The translations under genes and the position numbers were made by a program. A stretch of DNA of 34,588 bases, from assembly GCA_964506325.1 (NCBI GenBank), contig CAZDLO010000032.1, positions 1-34,588 on the forward strand, given 5' to 3'. Source of the DNA: CAINVV01 sp964506325 (GTDB lineage: Bacteria; Bacteroidota; Bacteroidia; Bacteroidales; Prolixibacteraceae). Under the pieces are notes generated by a model. The model had not been told where the DNA came from, did no database searches, and worked only from the letters and a program-made list of their open reading frames with translations. Shown piece after piece: positions 23,896 to 31,161 of the stretch. The number at the start of each line of letters is the position of its first letter. Position 1 is the stretch's first letter.

Positions 23896-24555
23896 ATGAA
23901 AAAGAAAATTTTGTTAGCAACCCTTACACTATCCTTAATTTTTACAATTAAAATTAGCGCTCAGGAAAAAAGTCCATGGACAACCGGAGTCGACCTTTAC
24001 AGCAATTATGTATGGCGTGGAACCAAGTTTGGGTCAGGTCCTGCATTACAGCCATTGGTCAAATTCAACAAAGGAGGATTTACAATTGGCGGATGGGGCA
24101 GTTATTGTTTTGATACCAATGAAGCTGCCGAAGCTGACCTGTTTGCAAGCTATGCAATAGCTCTCGGGGAAAAATCATCTTTAACCTTAAACATGACTGA
24201 TTATTACTTTCCCGGAGCAACCTCCCCATATTTTACAGGAACTTCCCACTATTTTGAACCTATGGCAAATCTAGCACTGGGCAAGCTAACCCTCACAGGC
24301 GCCTACATGTTTAATGCCGACGACACCTATCTGGAAGCAGCTTTTGTTGCCGGTCCTGTTACTCTTCTGGCTGGTGCAGGCAATGGACAGTACACCAAAG
24401 AGTCCGATTTCGGCTTATGCAATGTTGGTGTCAAAACTTCTGCTGCCATCAAAATATCTGACAGTTTTTCCATTCCAATCAGCGGAGCACTTATTCTGAA
24501 CCCTTCTAAAGAACAGTTCAATATTGTTGTGGGAATTACTCTGGCCAACCAGTAA
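23896..24555 (+). CDS. outer-membrane beta-barrel protein, TorF/TIGR02001-like
   Basis: 219-residue protein with a signal peptide (KKKILLATLTLSLIFTIKISAQ, cut after SAQ in Bacteroidota style). The mature part has alternating hydrophobic/polar strands of beta-barrel type, WTTGVDLYSNYVWRGTKFG at the start, GGFTIGGWGSYCF, and a C-terminal strand ending in FNIVVGITLANQ. The N-terminal YSNYVWRG signature resembles the TorF/TIGR02001 putative porin family, but I rank this below certainty. It leads the operon with PII (54 bp gap) and Amt, so it is probably made under nitrogen limitation; a channel for ammonium or small nitrogen compounds across the outer membrane is inference. Two cysteines (in SYCF and FGLCNV) are unusual for a small barrel. 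Confidence 0.75.
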   Translation: MKKKILLATLTLSLIFTIKISAQEKSPWTTGVDLYSNYVWRGTKFGSGPALQPLVKFNKGGFTIGGWGSYCFDTNEAAEADLFASYAIALGEKSSLTLNMTDYYFPGATSPYFTGTSHYFEPMANLALGKLTLTGAYMFNADDTYLEAAFVAGPVTLLAGAGNGQYTKESDFGLCNVGVKTSAAIKISDSFSIPISGALILNPSKEQFNIVVGITLANQ

Positions 24556-24609
24556 TTCGCCCCTTCTTATCCGACAGAACAAAATTAATTCTCAAAAAAT
24601 AATACCAAC

Positions 24610-24957
24610 ATGAAAAAAATTGAAGCAATTGTAAGAAAAACCAAATTCGAAGAAGTACGAACTGCACTTCACGAAGCGGACATCGACTTCCTTTCCTGGT
24701 GGGAAGTAAAAGGACAGGGAACAGCGCGTCAGGGGTTGATTTTCCGGGGAATAGCGTACGATGTGAATTCAGTGGCCCGAATATATCTATCATTCGTCGT
24801 AAGGGATTTGAACGTTGAGAAATCGATCAATGCCATCCTTCAATCAGCTTTTACGGGTGAGAGTGGCGACGGCAGAATATTTGTTTCTACCGTTGACCAA
24901 TCCATTCGCATCCGAACAGGTGATTCGGGTGATGAATCCCTTTATGATAAAAAATGA
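24610..24957 (+). CDS. PII family nitrogen regulatory protein (GlnK-like)
   Basis: Trimeric signalling protein that senses 2-oxoglutarate and ATP/ADP and plugs the Amt channel. The 115 residues show MKKIEAIVRKTKFEEV, the T-loop region VKGQGTARQGLIFRGIAY, the B-loop TGESGDGRIFVS (82-93) and C-terminal IRIRTGDSGD. The T-loop is one residue shorter than in E. coli GlnK; Tyr50 aligns with the uridylylated Tyr51, Phe45 with Tyr46. Whether it is uridylylated cannot be told, since no glnD is in the window. The TARQG form is of the type seen in Bacteroidota and archaeal PII. It sits 33 bp before amt, the classic glnK-amtB coupling, which strongly supports a role in gating that transporter. Confidence 0.93.
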   Translation: MKKIEAIVRKTKFEEVRTALHEADIDFLSWWEVKGQGTARQGLIFRGIAYDVNSVARIYLSFVVRDLNVEKSINAILQSAFTGESGDGRIFVSTVDQSIRIRTGDSGDESLYDKK

Positions 24958-24990
24958 TCCGGTACAATAATCAATCAAAAAATACTGCAC

Positions 24991-26349
24991 ATGAAAAAAT
25001 TATATAAATATGCCGGTTTATTGCTTGCCGGAATCATCAGTCCCTTACTGCTCTTAGCCGCAGATCCACCTGCAGGAGAGCCTACTCCTTTCATTGATTC
25101 GGGAAACACAGCATGGATGATAGTCGCTACGGCATTGGTTATGTTAATGACCATTCCTGGACTGGCTCTATTTTACGGCGGTCTTGTCCGTCAAAAAAAC
25201 ATCCTTAATATCCTCATGCAATGTCTGATCCTGACAGCCGTTATCACGATGGAGTGGGTGTTTGTAGGCTACAGCCTCGCTTTTGGATCCTCCACCGGAG
25301 CCCTTGCCCCATATATTGGCGGTTTTGATTGGGCTTTCTTAAATGGAATCGGACCCAACGATGTTAGTCCGTACTATATTTCTCAGGCAACAGCTCGTAT
25401 TCCCCATCTTCTTTTTGTACTGTTTCAGTGCATGTTCGCCGTCATTACTCCTGCCCTTATCATTGGTGCTTATGCCGAAAGAATCAAATTCAAAGGCTTT
25501 CTGGTATTCTCCGTATTGTGGGCAATCTTTGTCTATAATCCGGTGGCGCACTGGGTATGGTCGGCCGACGGATGGCTGTTCAAACTGGGAGCGCTCGATT
25601 TTGCCGGAGGAACAGTAGTGCATATCAATGCAGGTATCGCAGCACTTGTCATGACATTGATGATTGGTTCCAGGAAAAATTACAACAACCACCCTACAGC
25701 TCCCCACAACATACCATTGGTTGTCATGGGGGCAGCACTTCTCTGGTTTGGATGGTTCGGATTTAATGCAGGAAGCGGATTAGCAGCTGACGGATTGGCA
25801 ATCAGTGCATTCCTTTCAACCCATATTGCTACTGCCACAGCAGCAATAACATGGGTAATCCTCGACTGGATACTGAATAAAAAACCTACGGTCATAGGTA
25901 TAAGTACAGCTGCAGTCGCAGGTCTCGTAGCAATTACGCCTGCAGCAGGTTTCGTAGGAGTTACCGGTGCAGTTGTTATTGGGGTACTCGTTGCCGTGGC
26001 TTGCTTCTTCATGGTTTCGGTTGTGAAGCACAAGTTTGGATATGATGATTCACTCGATGCATTCGGGGTCCATGGAATTGGTGGTATATTGGGTGCACTT
26101 GCTACAGGTCTGCTTGCTACACCATCAATACAATCGGCATACAGCGGACTGTTTTACGGAAACCCAAAACAGTTCCTTATTCAGCTGTTAGCAACGGTGG
26201 TAACCATTGTATTCTCCGGTGTCATGACATTTATCCTGTTCAAAATAGTGGATAAATTGGTTGGCATTCGCGCTACTTCCGAAGAAGAGGTCGTTGGTCT
26301 TGATATTTCTCAGCACAACGAGATGGCATATGCCGAAAGTGAATTATAA
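24991..26349 (+). CDS. amt: ammonium transporter Amt (PII-linked copy)
   Basis: Inner-membrane Amt/Mep/Rh channel for ammonium. A cleavable-looking signal (LLLAGIISPLLLLAADP) precedes the 11 membrane segments, as in other AmtB proteins. The twin pore histidines are H211 (GGTVVHINAG) and H361 (FGVHGIGGI); the WFGWFGFNAGSG segment and the EWVFVGYSLAFG entry region are present. At 452 residues the length is normal, with a cytoplasmic tail of about 30 residues ending in LDISQHNEMAYAESEL. It is third in the operon after the outer-membrane protein and PII. A hairpin terminator lies 100 bp downstream. Confidence 0.95.
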   Translation: MKKLYKYAGLLLAGIISPLLLLAADPPAGEPTPFIDSGNTAWMIVATALVMLMTIPGLALFYGGLVRQKNILNILMQCLILTAVITMEWVFVGYSLAFGSSTGALAPYIGGFDWAFLNGIGPNDVSPYYISQATARIPHLLFVLFQCMFAVITPALIIGAYAERIKFKGFLVFSVLWAIFVYNPVAHWVWSADGWLFKLGALDFAGGTVVHINAGIAALVMTLMIGSRKNYNNHPTAPHNIPLVVMGAALLWFGWFGFNAGSGLAADGLAISAFLSTHIATATAAITWVILDWILNKKPTVIGISTAAVAGLVAITPAAGFVGVTGAVVIGVLVAVACFFMVSVVKHKFGYDDSLDAFGVHGIGGILGALATGLLATPSIQSAYSGLFYGNPKQFLIQLLATVVTIVFSGVMTFILFKIVDKLVGIRATSEEEVVGLDISQHNEMAYAESEL

Positions 26350-26731
26350 GAAAGTAAGACTTTTTAAAAACTGCCGGAACGCAAATTCATACAAATAGCA
26401 TAGATTCTTAGTATACGACAACAACACTTCCTTCATTTTGCGTGCAGTAATCCGGGTAACAGAGAAATTCTCCACATGGAAGATTTCAGATGTTACCCGG
26501 ATTTTCTTTAACCGGAAAAGGTTAACGACACCTTAATCCAAAACAAAAATTTAAAATAAATAAATTCTTACGCTAAAAATTGGATGGTTTGCGATGGTTT
26601 TTATGTAATTTCCGGAAAGCCCCCCCTAAATTTTCAATTTGCCGGAAAATAAATAATTATTTTTCACTAATCTTGCAGATCGTTCTTTTACCCGGGGGAA
26701 AGGACCCAGGTCATGTTGACAGGATGGATTG
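26350..26731. other. 382-bp convergent spacer between amt and lrp
   Basis: Contains the amt terminator (26449-26511) and, beyond it, an orphan C-tract element with its C-run at 26620-26626 followed by TAAATTTTC. The remaining ~220 bp is AT-rich, with an AAAATAA/TTATTTT palindrome near 26646-26663. No open frame looks like a gene. A small RNA cannot be ruled out. Confidence 0.4.
26449..26511 (+). terminator. terminator of the PII-Amt operon
   Basis: AATCCGGGTAACA (26449-26461) pairs perfectly over 13 bp with TGTTACCCGGATT (26491-26503), followed by TTCTTT. The 29-nt loop starts with its own small stem, GAGAA/TTCTC (26462-26472), giving a branched structure. Confidence 0.75.
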
Positions 26732-27196
26732 TTAGAAAATCGGCACCTCTCTTTTAAAGGTTTCTTCCAGAGAAATAAAAGTCTCAGTACTGGATATGCC
26801 TGAAATTTTTTGAATTTTATCACTCAGCACTGACTTCAGATGTTCATTATCCCTGGCATAAATTTTGGCAAAAATGGCATATTGACCGGTTATGTAATGA
26901 CATTCCACAATTTCCCTGATTGTACGGAGTTGTTCTGCAACCTCTGTATACAGGCTCCCTTTCTCCAGGAAAATTCCTATATAGGAACAGGTCCTGAAAT
27001 CAATTTTTCTGGGATCAACAGTATAACCACTGCCAATAATAACGCCCATTTCCATCATACGGGTTACGCGCTGATGTACTGCAGCCCTGGATATACTGCA
27101 CTCAACAGCTACATCCTTGAACGGAATCCGGGCATTTTTGGTAACAATGTCCAATATCTGAAGATCAGTATCGTCGAGCTGGTTTCTATGTGTCAT
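26732..27196 (-). CDS. Lrp/AsnC family transcriptional regulator (copy 1)
   Basis: 154-residue protein: N-terminal winged helix-turn-helix (LDDTDLQILDIVTKNARIPFKDVA, with the recognition helix in SRAAVHQRVTRM, residues ~30-42) and a C-terminal RAM/AsnC_trans_reg domain (GIFLEKGSLY to SLEETFKREVPIF) that binds small molecules, usually amino acids, and forms oligomers. It is divergent from the second amt gene across 204 bp and so may control it and itself. About half of its residues match the Lrp at 33971-34471 by my own alignment, and both share VECH-TGQYAIF and TETFISLE. The effector is unknown. Confidence 0.92.
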   Translation of the reverse strand: MTHRNQLDDTDLQILDIVTKNARIPFKDVAVECSISRAAVHQRVTRMMEMGVIIGSGYTVDPRKIDFRTCSYIGIFLEKGSLYTEVAEQLRTIREIVECHYITGQYAIFAKIYARDNEHLKSVLSDKIQKISGISSTETFISLEETFKREVPIF

Positions 27197-27256
27197 AGCC
27201 GGAATATATTACTTGGTGGATAGAGGAAAAGTGAAATTTCAGCTTTTCATTACCAA

Positions 27257-27291
27257 CAAAAATAGAGTAATTTTATTAATTTGTAAACAAA
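27257..27291 (-). promoter_or_regulatory. candidate promoter of lrp copy 1
   Basis: On the minus strand TTTG (27291-27288), 23 bp, TATTTTTG (27264-27257) fits the Bacteroidota pattern at the long end of the spacing. The leader would be about 50 nt. The -33 lies inside a palindrome described separately. Confidence 0.4.
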
Positions 27292-27292
27292 T
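27279..27292. promoter_or_regulatory. candidate operator between lrp copy 1 and amt2
   Basis: ATTTGTAAACAAAT has 6-bp inverted arms (ATTTGT/ACAAAT) around AA, the size and AT-rich character of Lrp-family sites. It overlaps the -33 of lrp copy 1 and is 108 bp before the amt2 start. Binding is inference. Confidence 0.35.
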
Positions 27293-27400
27293 ACCTGACT
27301 ATCATAGACAAATGCGCAATTTTCAATGGCATTTCTGGAAAAAAGTCAGCCAAAGCAGGAAATCCAGAAAAATACCATCAAACCCTATAAATAATATTAC

Positions 27401-28723
27401 ATGAAAAAATCCTGGCAAATCTTCATAATTCTCCTTTTGGGTCTTTCCCTGGCGGGAGTATATATAGCTGGTAAGAACCCTTTTGAACTGGATCCAAGAA
27501 CGGTTCCCGGTGATGTTGCCTGGATGCTAACATCAACGGCCCTGGTACTATTTATGACACCTGGACTTGCCTTTTTCTACGGAGGAATGATTCAGCCAAA
27601 AAACATTATTTCAACAATGCTCCAAAGTTTTATCGCGATGGGAATTGTCAGCATTATCTGGGTGATTTTCGGATTTAGCCTTGCCTTCGGCGACAGCATC
27701 GGACCTGAAAAATACGGCCTGATCGGGAATCCATTCACCTTCTTCATGTTTAAAGGTGTGGGAGGCAACATCGACCCTTCTTTTGCCCCTACAATACCCC
27801 TGGCACTATTTGCCATATTTCAGATGAAATTTGCTATTATAACTCCTGCCCTGATAACCGGATCTTTTGCCGGAAGAGTAAAATTCAGTTCATATATCCT
27901 GTTCATGTCCTTATTTTCAATATTCATTTATGCGCCTCTTGCACACTGGACCTGGCATCCGAATGGTTTCCTGCGTAACTGGGGCGTGCTTGACTTTGCG
28001 GGTGGAACAGTAGTTCATATGTCTGCCGGTTTTGCTGCCCTGGCTGGGGCCATGTTTCTTGGCCCTAGAAGAGACTACCAGCAACAGTTTCATCCCGCCA
28101 ACATCCCTTTTGTCTTGCTTGGAGCCAGTATGCTTTGGTTCGGATGGTTTGGGTTTAATGCAGGATCCGCCCTGGGTGCCAACTCAATTGCAACAGTATC
28201 CCTGATGAACACCAACATCGCTTCAGCAGCAGCCATGATCGGGTTCATCCTCTTTGATGTGGCAATGGGCCGTAAACCGTCTGCCATGGGTGCCTCCATC
28301 GGGTTGGTGGTGGGATTGGTAGCCATAACGCCTGCCGCCGGTTTTGTAAACCTGGGAGCTGCAATTTTCATCGGGCTATTTGCCTCCTTCATTTGCAACA
28401 TCGCCATATCCTTCAGATCCAAAACATCATTGGACGATACTCTTGATGTATTTCCTGCTCATGGAATGGGTGGGATTATAGGTATGCTGCTGACAGCTGT
28501 ATTTGCCCAGGGAGTGGGACTATTTTATGGCGAATTCAAAACATTTCTGTTTCACCTGCTAGCATTGGTAATAGTCGGAATTTATGCTTTTGGCGGATCC
28601 TACTTATTGTATGTACTTACCAACAAGCTAATTCCCTTGAGGGTATCCCCAAAATCTGAACGCCTTGGTCTTGATATTACACAACATGGAGAATCCTACA
28701 TTGGCGAACATGGCAAAGAGTAA
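27401..28723 (+). CDS. ammonium transporter Amt (second copy)
   Basis: A second Amt/Mep/Rh channel, 440 residues, clearly diverged from the PII-linked one. It begins with a hydrophobic N-terminal segment (SWQIFIILLLGLSLAGVYIAG) that may be a signal or anchor. The pore histidines are retained, H206 (GGTVVHMSAG) and H354 (FPAHGMGGI), as is the WFGWFGFNAGSA segment. Its C-terminus (LGLDITQHGESYIGEHGKE) resembles that of copy 1. No PII gene accompanies it; instead it is divergent from an Lrp regulator, so it is probably controlled differently. The end is 43 bp from the convergent nitroreductase gene, with no clear hairpin. Confidence 0.93.
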   Translation: MKKSWQIFIILLLGLSLAGVYIAGKNPFELDPRTVPGDVAWMLTSTALVLFMTPGLAFFYGGMIQPKNIISTMLQSFIAMGIVSIIWVIFGFSLAFGDSIGPEKYGLIGNPFTFFMFKGVGGNIDPSFAPTIPLALFAIFQMKFAIITPALITGSFAGRVKFSSYILFMSLFSIFIYAPLAHWTWHPNGFLRNWGVLDFAGGTVVHMSAGFAALAGAMFLGPRRDYQQQFHPANIPFVLLGASMLWFGWFGFNAGSALGANSIATVSLMNTNIASAAAMIGFILFDVAMGRKPSAMGASIGLVVGLVAITPAAGFVNLGAAIFIGLFASFICNIAISFRSKTSLDDTLDVFPAHGMGGIIGMLLTAVFAQGVGLFYGEFKTFLFHLLALVIVGIYAFGGSYLLYVLTNKLIPLRVSPKSERLGLDITQHGESYIGEHGKE

Positions 28724-28766
28724 TCACAGGTTCTGAAGCAATGCGGGGAAGCCAAAACAGCAGGAG

Positions 28767-29303
28767 CTATTCGAGCTTTGCGAGGGAATAGGAGTTTCTG
28801 CTCACTTTCTTCCAGTCCAGCTCCTTATCACTCACAGCAGGCCTGTCGGCAGCCTTGTAGCCAATCCCGACTATAGAAAGGACTTCCAGGTGATCCGGTA
28901 TATTGAGCAATTCACTAATATACTCGTTGGCGGTCTGATCATCATCGTAGTACCGCCTGTGAATCTGGACCCAGCATGAGCCCATTCCCAACGACTCAGC
29001 TGCAAGTTGAATAATTATGGAAGCAATGGAACAATCTTCAATCCATACATCACTTTTTGTTTTGTCACCTGCCACAACAATTGATATCGAAGCGTGTCTC
29101 AAAAGGCATGCCCCATGGGGTTTGGCCATAGACAAACGATTCTGCAGTTCAGGATCATCAACAACAATAAATTCCCAGGGCTGACTGTTTTTAGAGGAAG
29201 GTGAATGTAATGCAGCCTTTAACAGTAAACGTATCGTCTCTTCGTCAACCTTTTTATCACTGAATTTTCTGGTACTTCTACGGTTGTAAAGGATGTCGAG
29301 CAT
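28767..29303 (-). CDS. nitroreductase family flavoprotein
   Basis: 178-residue FMN-dependent oxidoreductase of the nitroreductase superfamily. It shows the N-terminal RRSTRKFSDKKV FMN-phosphate motif, SPSSKNSQPWEFIVVDD (residues ~35-52) and AAESLGMGSCWVQIH. The short single-domain form is common in anaerobes; the physiological electron acceptor cannot be deduced. It is convergent with amt2 and has no operon partner; the sigma-factor pair lies upstream beyond 146 bp. No signal peptide, so cytoplasmic. Confidence 0.87.
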   Translation of the reverse strand: MLDILYNRRSTRKFSDKKVDEETIRLLLKAALHSPSSKNSQPWEFIVVDDPELQNRLSMAKPHGACLLRHASISIVVAGDKTKSDVWIEDCSIASIIIQLAAESLGMGSCWVQIHRRYYDDDQTANEYISELLNIPDHLEVLSIVGIGYKAADRPAVSDKELDWKKVSRNSYSLAKLE

Positions 29304-29449
29304 AGTTAGTCTATTTTTATGTAAAAATAGAAACCAAATCGATTAACTGATAACCATTTGTATATTTTTTTTACAAACAATGAATTTTTGTTCAATGGAT
29401 CCGGAAGAGAACCAACAATCACTTAAAAGACCCGGCAGAAATAGAACTC

Positions 29450-29851
29450 TCAACTTTGAGTATTCCGTGAATAAAACCGGTCAGCCAGAAGAAGAAAGGA
29501 AAATGCCATCAATCCACCGGCAAAAGAGATGGGAAGGCTTCGCGCAATCCTGGCCATTTTAAGGAACGGACCAAAAACTGCTGAAAGATCAAAGTTGTAA
29601 ATCGATTGCCATCCTGCCGGGTTCTCATTACCGGGGAAATAGGTTCGGATTATTGTTAAGCCAACCAAAAAAACGAACAGCCCCGCCACAATCCTGATCC
29701 ACATTTTATTTGATATCAATGGATTATACTCTGCAGGGGATATTTTAGTCTCAGCCAAAACACGCCCCATAACATTACTGGTAAACTCGAAAGAAGGTGC
29801 CTCCATTGGAAGTTCCTTCATGTATTTGCCAAGATCATCCTGTGTTTTCAT
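29450..29851 (-). CDS. small membrane protein in the sigma-factor operon (possible anti-sigma factor)
   Basis: I do not recognise a family. The 133 residues begin MKTQDDLGKYMKELPMEAP; the frame is open 19 codons further upstream but this ATG gives the natural cytoplasmic start. Two membrane segments are visible, about 52-70 (IRIVAGLFVFLVGLTII) and 107-125 (SFAGGLMAFSFLLLADRF), with a 35-residue loop between them, so the N-terminal ~50 residues should face the cytoplasm. It lies 72 bp downstream of the ECF sigma gene in the same direction. That position, the small size and the topology fit an anti-sigma factor, but there is no visible ZAS or HxxxCxxC motif. Confidence 0.65.
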   Translation of the reverse strand: MKTQDDLGKYMKELPMEAPSFEFTSNVMGRVLAETKISPAEYNPLISNKMWIRIVAGLFVFLVGLTIIRTYFPGNENPAGWQSIYNFDLSAVFGPFLKMARIARSLPISFAGGLMAFSFLLLADRFYSRNTQS

Positions 29852-29923
29852 TGTATATTTTTTTGAGAAAAAAAACTGTTTTCCCGGTACATATGTTGAA
29901 ATTTTCAATAGTATTAAATTGTA

Positions 29924-30499
29924 TCAGTACGTACAAACGCTTTCACTCTTTAGAAGTATATGGAGCCGTTCATACAATTTCTTCCGGCTTCTGAAGAGTT
30001 TGATTTTAATATTGGATTCACTCATCTCCATGATTACTGCGATCTCGTCCACTGGCAGATCCTCGAAATAGTAGAGATTAAGTATAGCTCTTTCATCAGG
30101 GGCAAGCAGATCGATTGCCTTTAGAAGGTGTTGGGATCGTTCTTCCGCATTCAACTGACCTATGGCACTTTCCGTGTCCATCAACTCGGAGTCGGATAAT
30201 TTACAATCGTCTATGCTAACCTGTCTGTTCTGTTTTACCCTGATTTTTGAAATTGCCGTAGTGTATACAATCCGAAAAAACCAGGTTTTGAAAGAGGCCC
30301 CTCCCTTGTAACTTTCCAGTGAACGGTAGGCTTTCACAAAAGCATCCTGTGCAGCATCCTCAGCATCTTCCCGGTTCCTGATAATTTTCATGGAAAGAGA
30401 AAAAGCCAACTGCTTGTATTTATCAACAAGTGGGGCAAAGGCATCTGCATTTCCCTTCAACACCTCCGAAATATAATATGCATCGTTTTTTGCCTCCAT
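29924..30499 (-). CDS. RNA polymerase ECF sigma factor
   Basis: Group 4 sigma-70. Region 2 runs from YKQLAFSLSMKIIRNREDAEDAAQDAFVKAY (about 28-58) into GASFKTWFFRIVYTTA (2.3-2.4); region 4 is LLAPDERAILNLYYFEDLPVDEIA with the helix-turn-helix EMSESNIKIKLFRSRKKLYERL (about 158-180). No C-terminal extension. The frame extends to a GTG at 30505, two codons ahead; I chose the ATG at 30499 (191 residues), but either could be used. It is followed by a small membrane protein and divergent from the DUF6249 gene, a common Bacteroidota arrangement. Target promoters cannot be predicted. Confidence 0.92.
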   Translation of the reverse strand: MEAKNDAYYISEVLKGNADAFAPLVDKYKQLAFSLSMKIIRNREDAEDAAQDAFVKAYRSLESYKGGASFKTWFFRIVYTTAISKIRVKQNRQVSIDDCKLSDSELMDTESAIGQLNAEERSQHLLKAIDLLAPDERAILNLYYFEDLPVDEIAVIMEMSESNIKIKLFRSRKKLYERLHILLKSESVCTY

Positions 30500-30787
30500 C
30501 AACACATTAGACTTAGCGCAATGCCTTTCGGTTACAAAAAAATAGAATATTTATACAAAAATTTGCTGCTGTTGATTTTATCGACCATAAAATCTTCCAA
30601 TATAATAGTTGAAAGTAAGAAATTATTATGTTTAAATGATATAAACCTCCACTATAATTATACAGAGGTATAAAACCGGTCGATTACTACGGAATTTAGG
30701 ATATATTTCATTTTTTTTCAAGATGTTGTAACCGACAAATAATGTCTGCGTCAAATATGCAAATGTTAAACCTTAAAAAACAATAAA
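30500..30787. promoter_or_regulatory. divergent promoter region of the sigma and DUF6249 genes
   Basis: AT-rich 288-bp gap. It contains an imperfect inverted repeat with arms ACCTC (30645-30649) and GAGGT (30665-30669), flanking a TATAATTATA palindrome (30653-30662). No exact TTTG/TAnnTTTG pair was found on either strand. The repeat is a candidate operator, possibly tied to autoregulation by the ECF sigma factor. Confidence 0.35.
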
Positions 30788-31141
30788 ATGGCAACAGACA
30801 TTCTTGTACCACTTGGAGTATTCCTGATGAGTTTTGGCATAGTCTACGTTATCGTAACTGCCCGCAACCGCGAGAAAATGGCTCTTTTGTCGCTGATAGA
30901 AAAAGGAGGGGATCCGAAATTACTCGATTCAATGAAATTTTCCTCAAAGGGAGGAATCCTGAAATGGGGACTCTTACTGGTTGGGGTTGGAATCGGCATC
31001 TTACTCGCCTCCCTGCTTGCTGAAGCAGGAATGAATGAACCTGCTTCCTATTTTTCAATGATTTGCCTTTTTGGTGGTGCAGGGCTTTTGCTTGCCCATC
31101 GTATCGGGCTTAAAGATGAAAACAGGAAAGAAGAAAAATAG
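30788..31141 (+). CDS. DUF6249-like small membrane protein
   Basis: 117 residues with three hydrophobic segments (about 5-22, 57-75 and 85-104). The N-terminal TARNREKMALLSLIEKGGDPKLLD after the first segment is the mark of DUF6249 proteins, which are common beside ECF sigma genes in Bacteroidota. The C-terminus is a short charged tail (KDENRKEEK) on the cytoplasmic side. Function unknown; position opposite the sigma gene suggests it belongs to the same response. It converges on the M64 gene with a 20-bp gap. Confidence 0.75.
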   Translation: MATDILVPLGVFLMSFGIVYVIVTARNREKMALLSLIEKGGDPKLLDSMKFSSKGGILKWGLLLVGVGIGILLASLLAEAGMNEPASYFSMICLFGGAGLLLAHRIGLKDENRKEEK

Positions 31142-31161
31142 CAGCAAATAGCATCACGCAA

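Noticed and set aside
24715..24760. Apparent loss of the uridylylated tyrosine in the PII T-loop (IFRG instead of LYRG).
   Set aside because: On careful alignment the changed residue matches Tyr46 of E. coli GlnK; the modified Tyr51 corresponds to Tyr50 in RGIAY, which is present.
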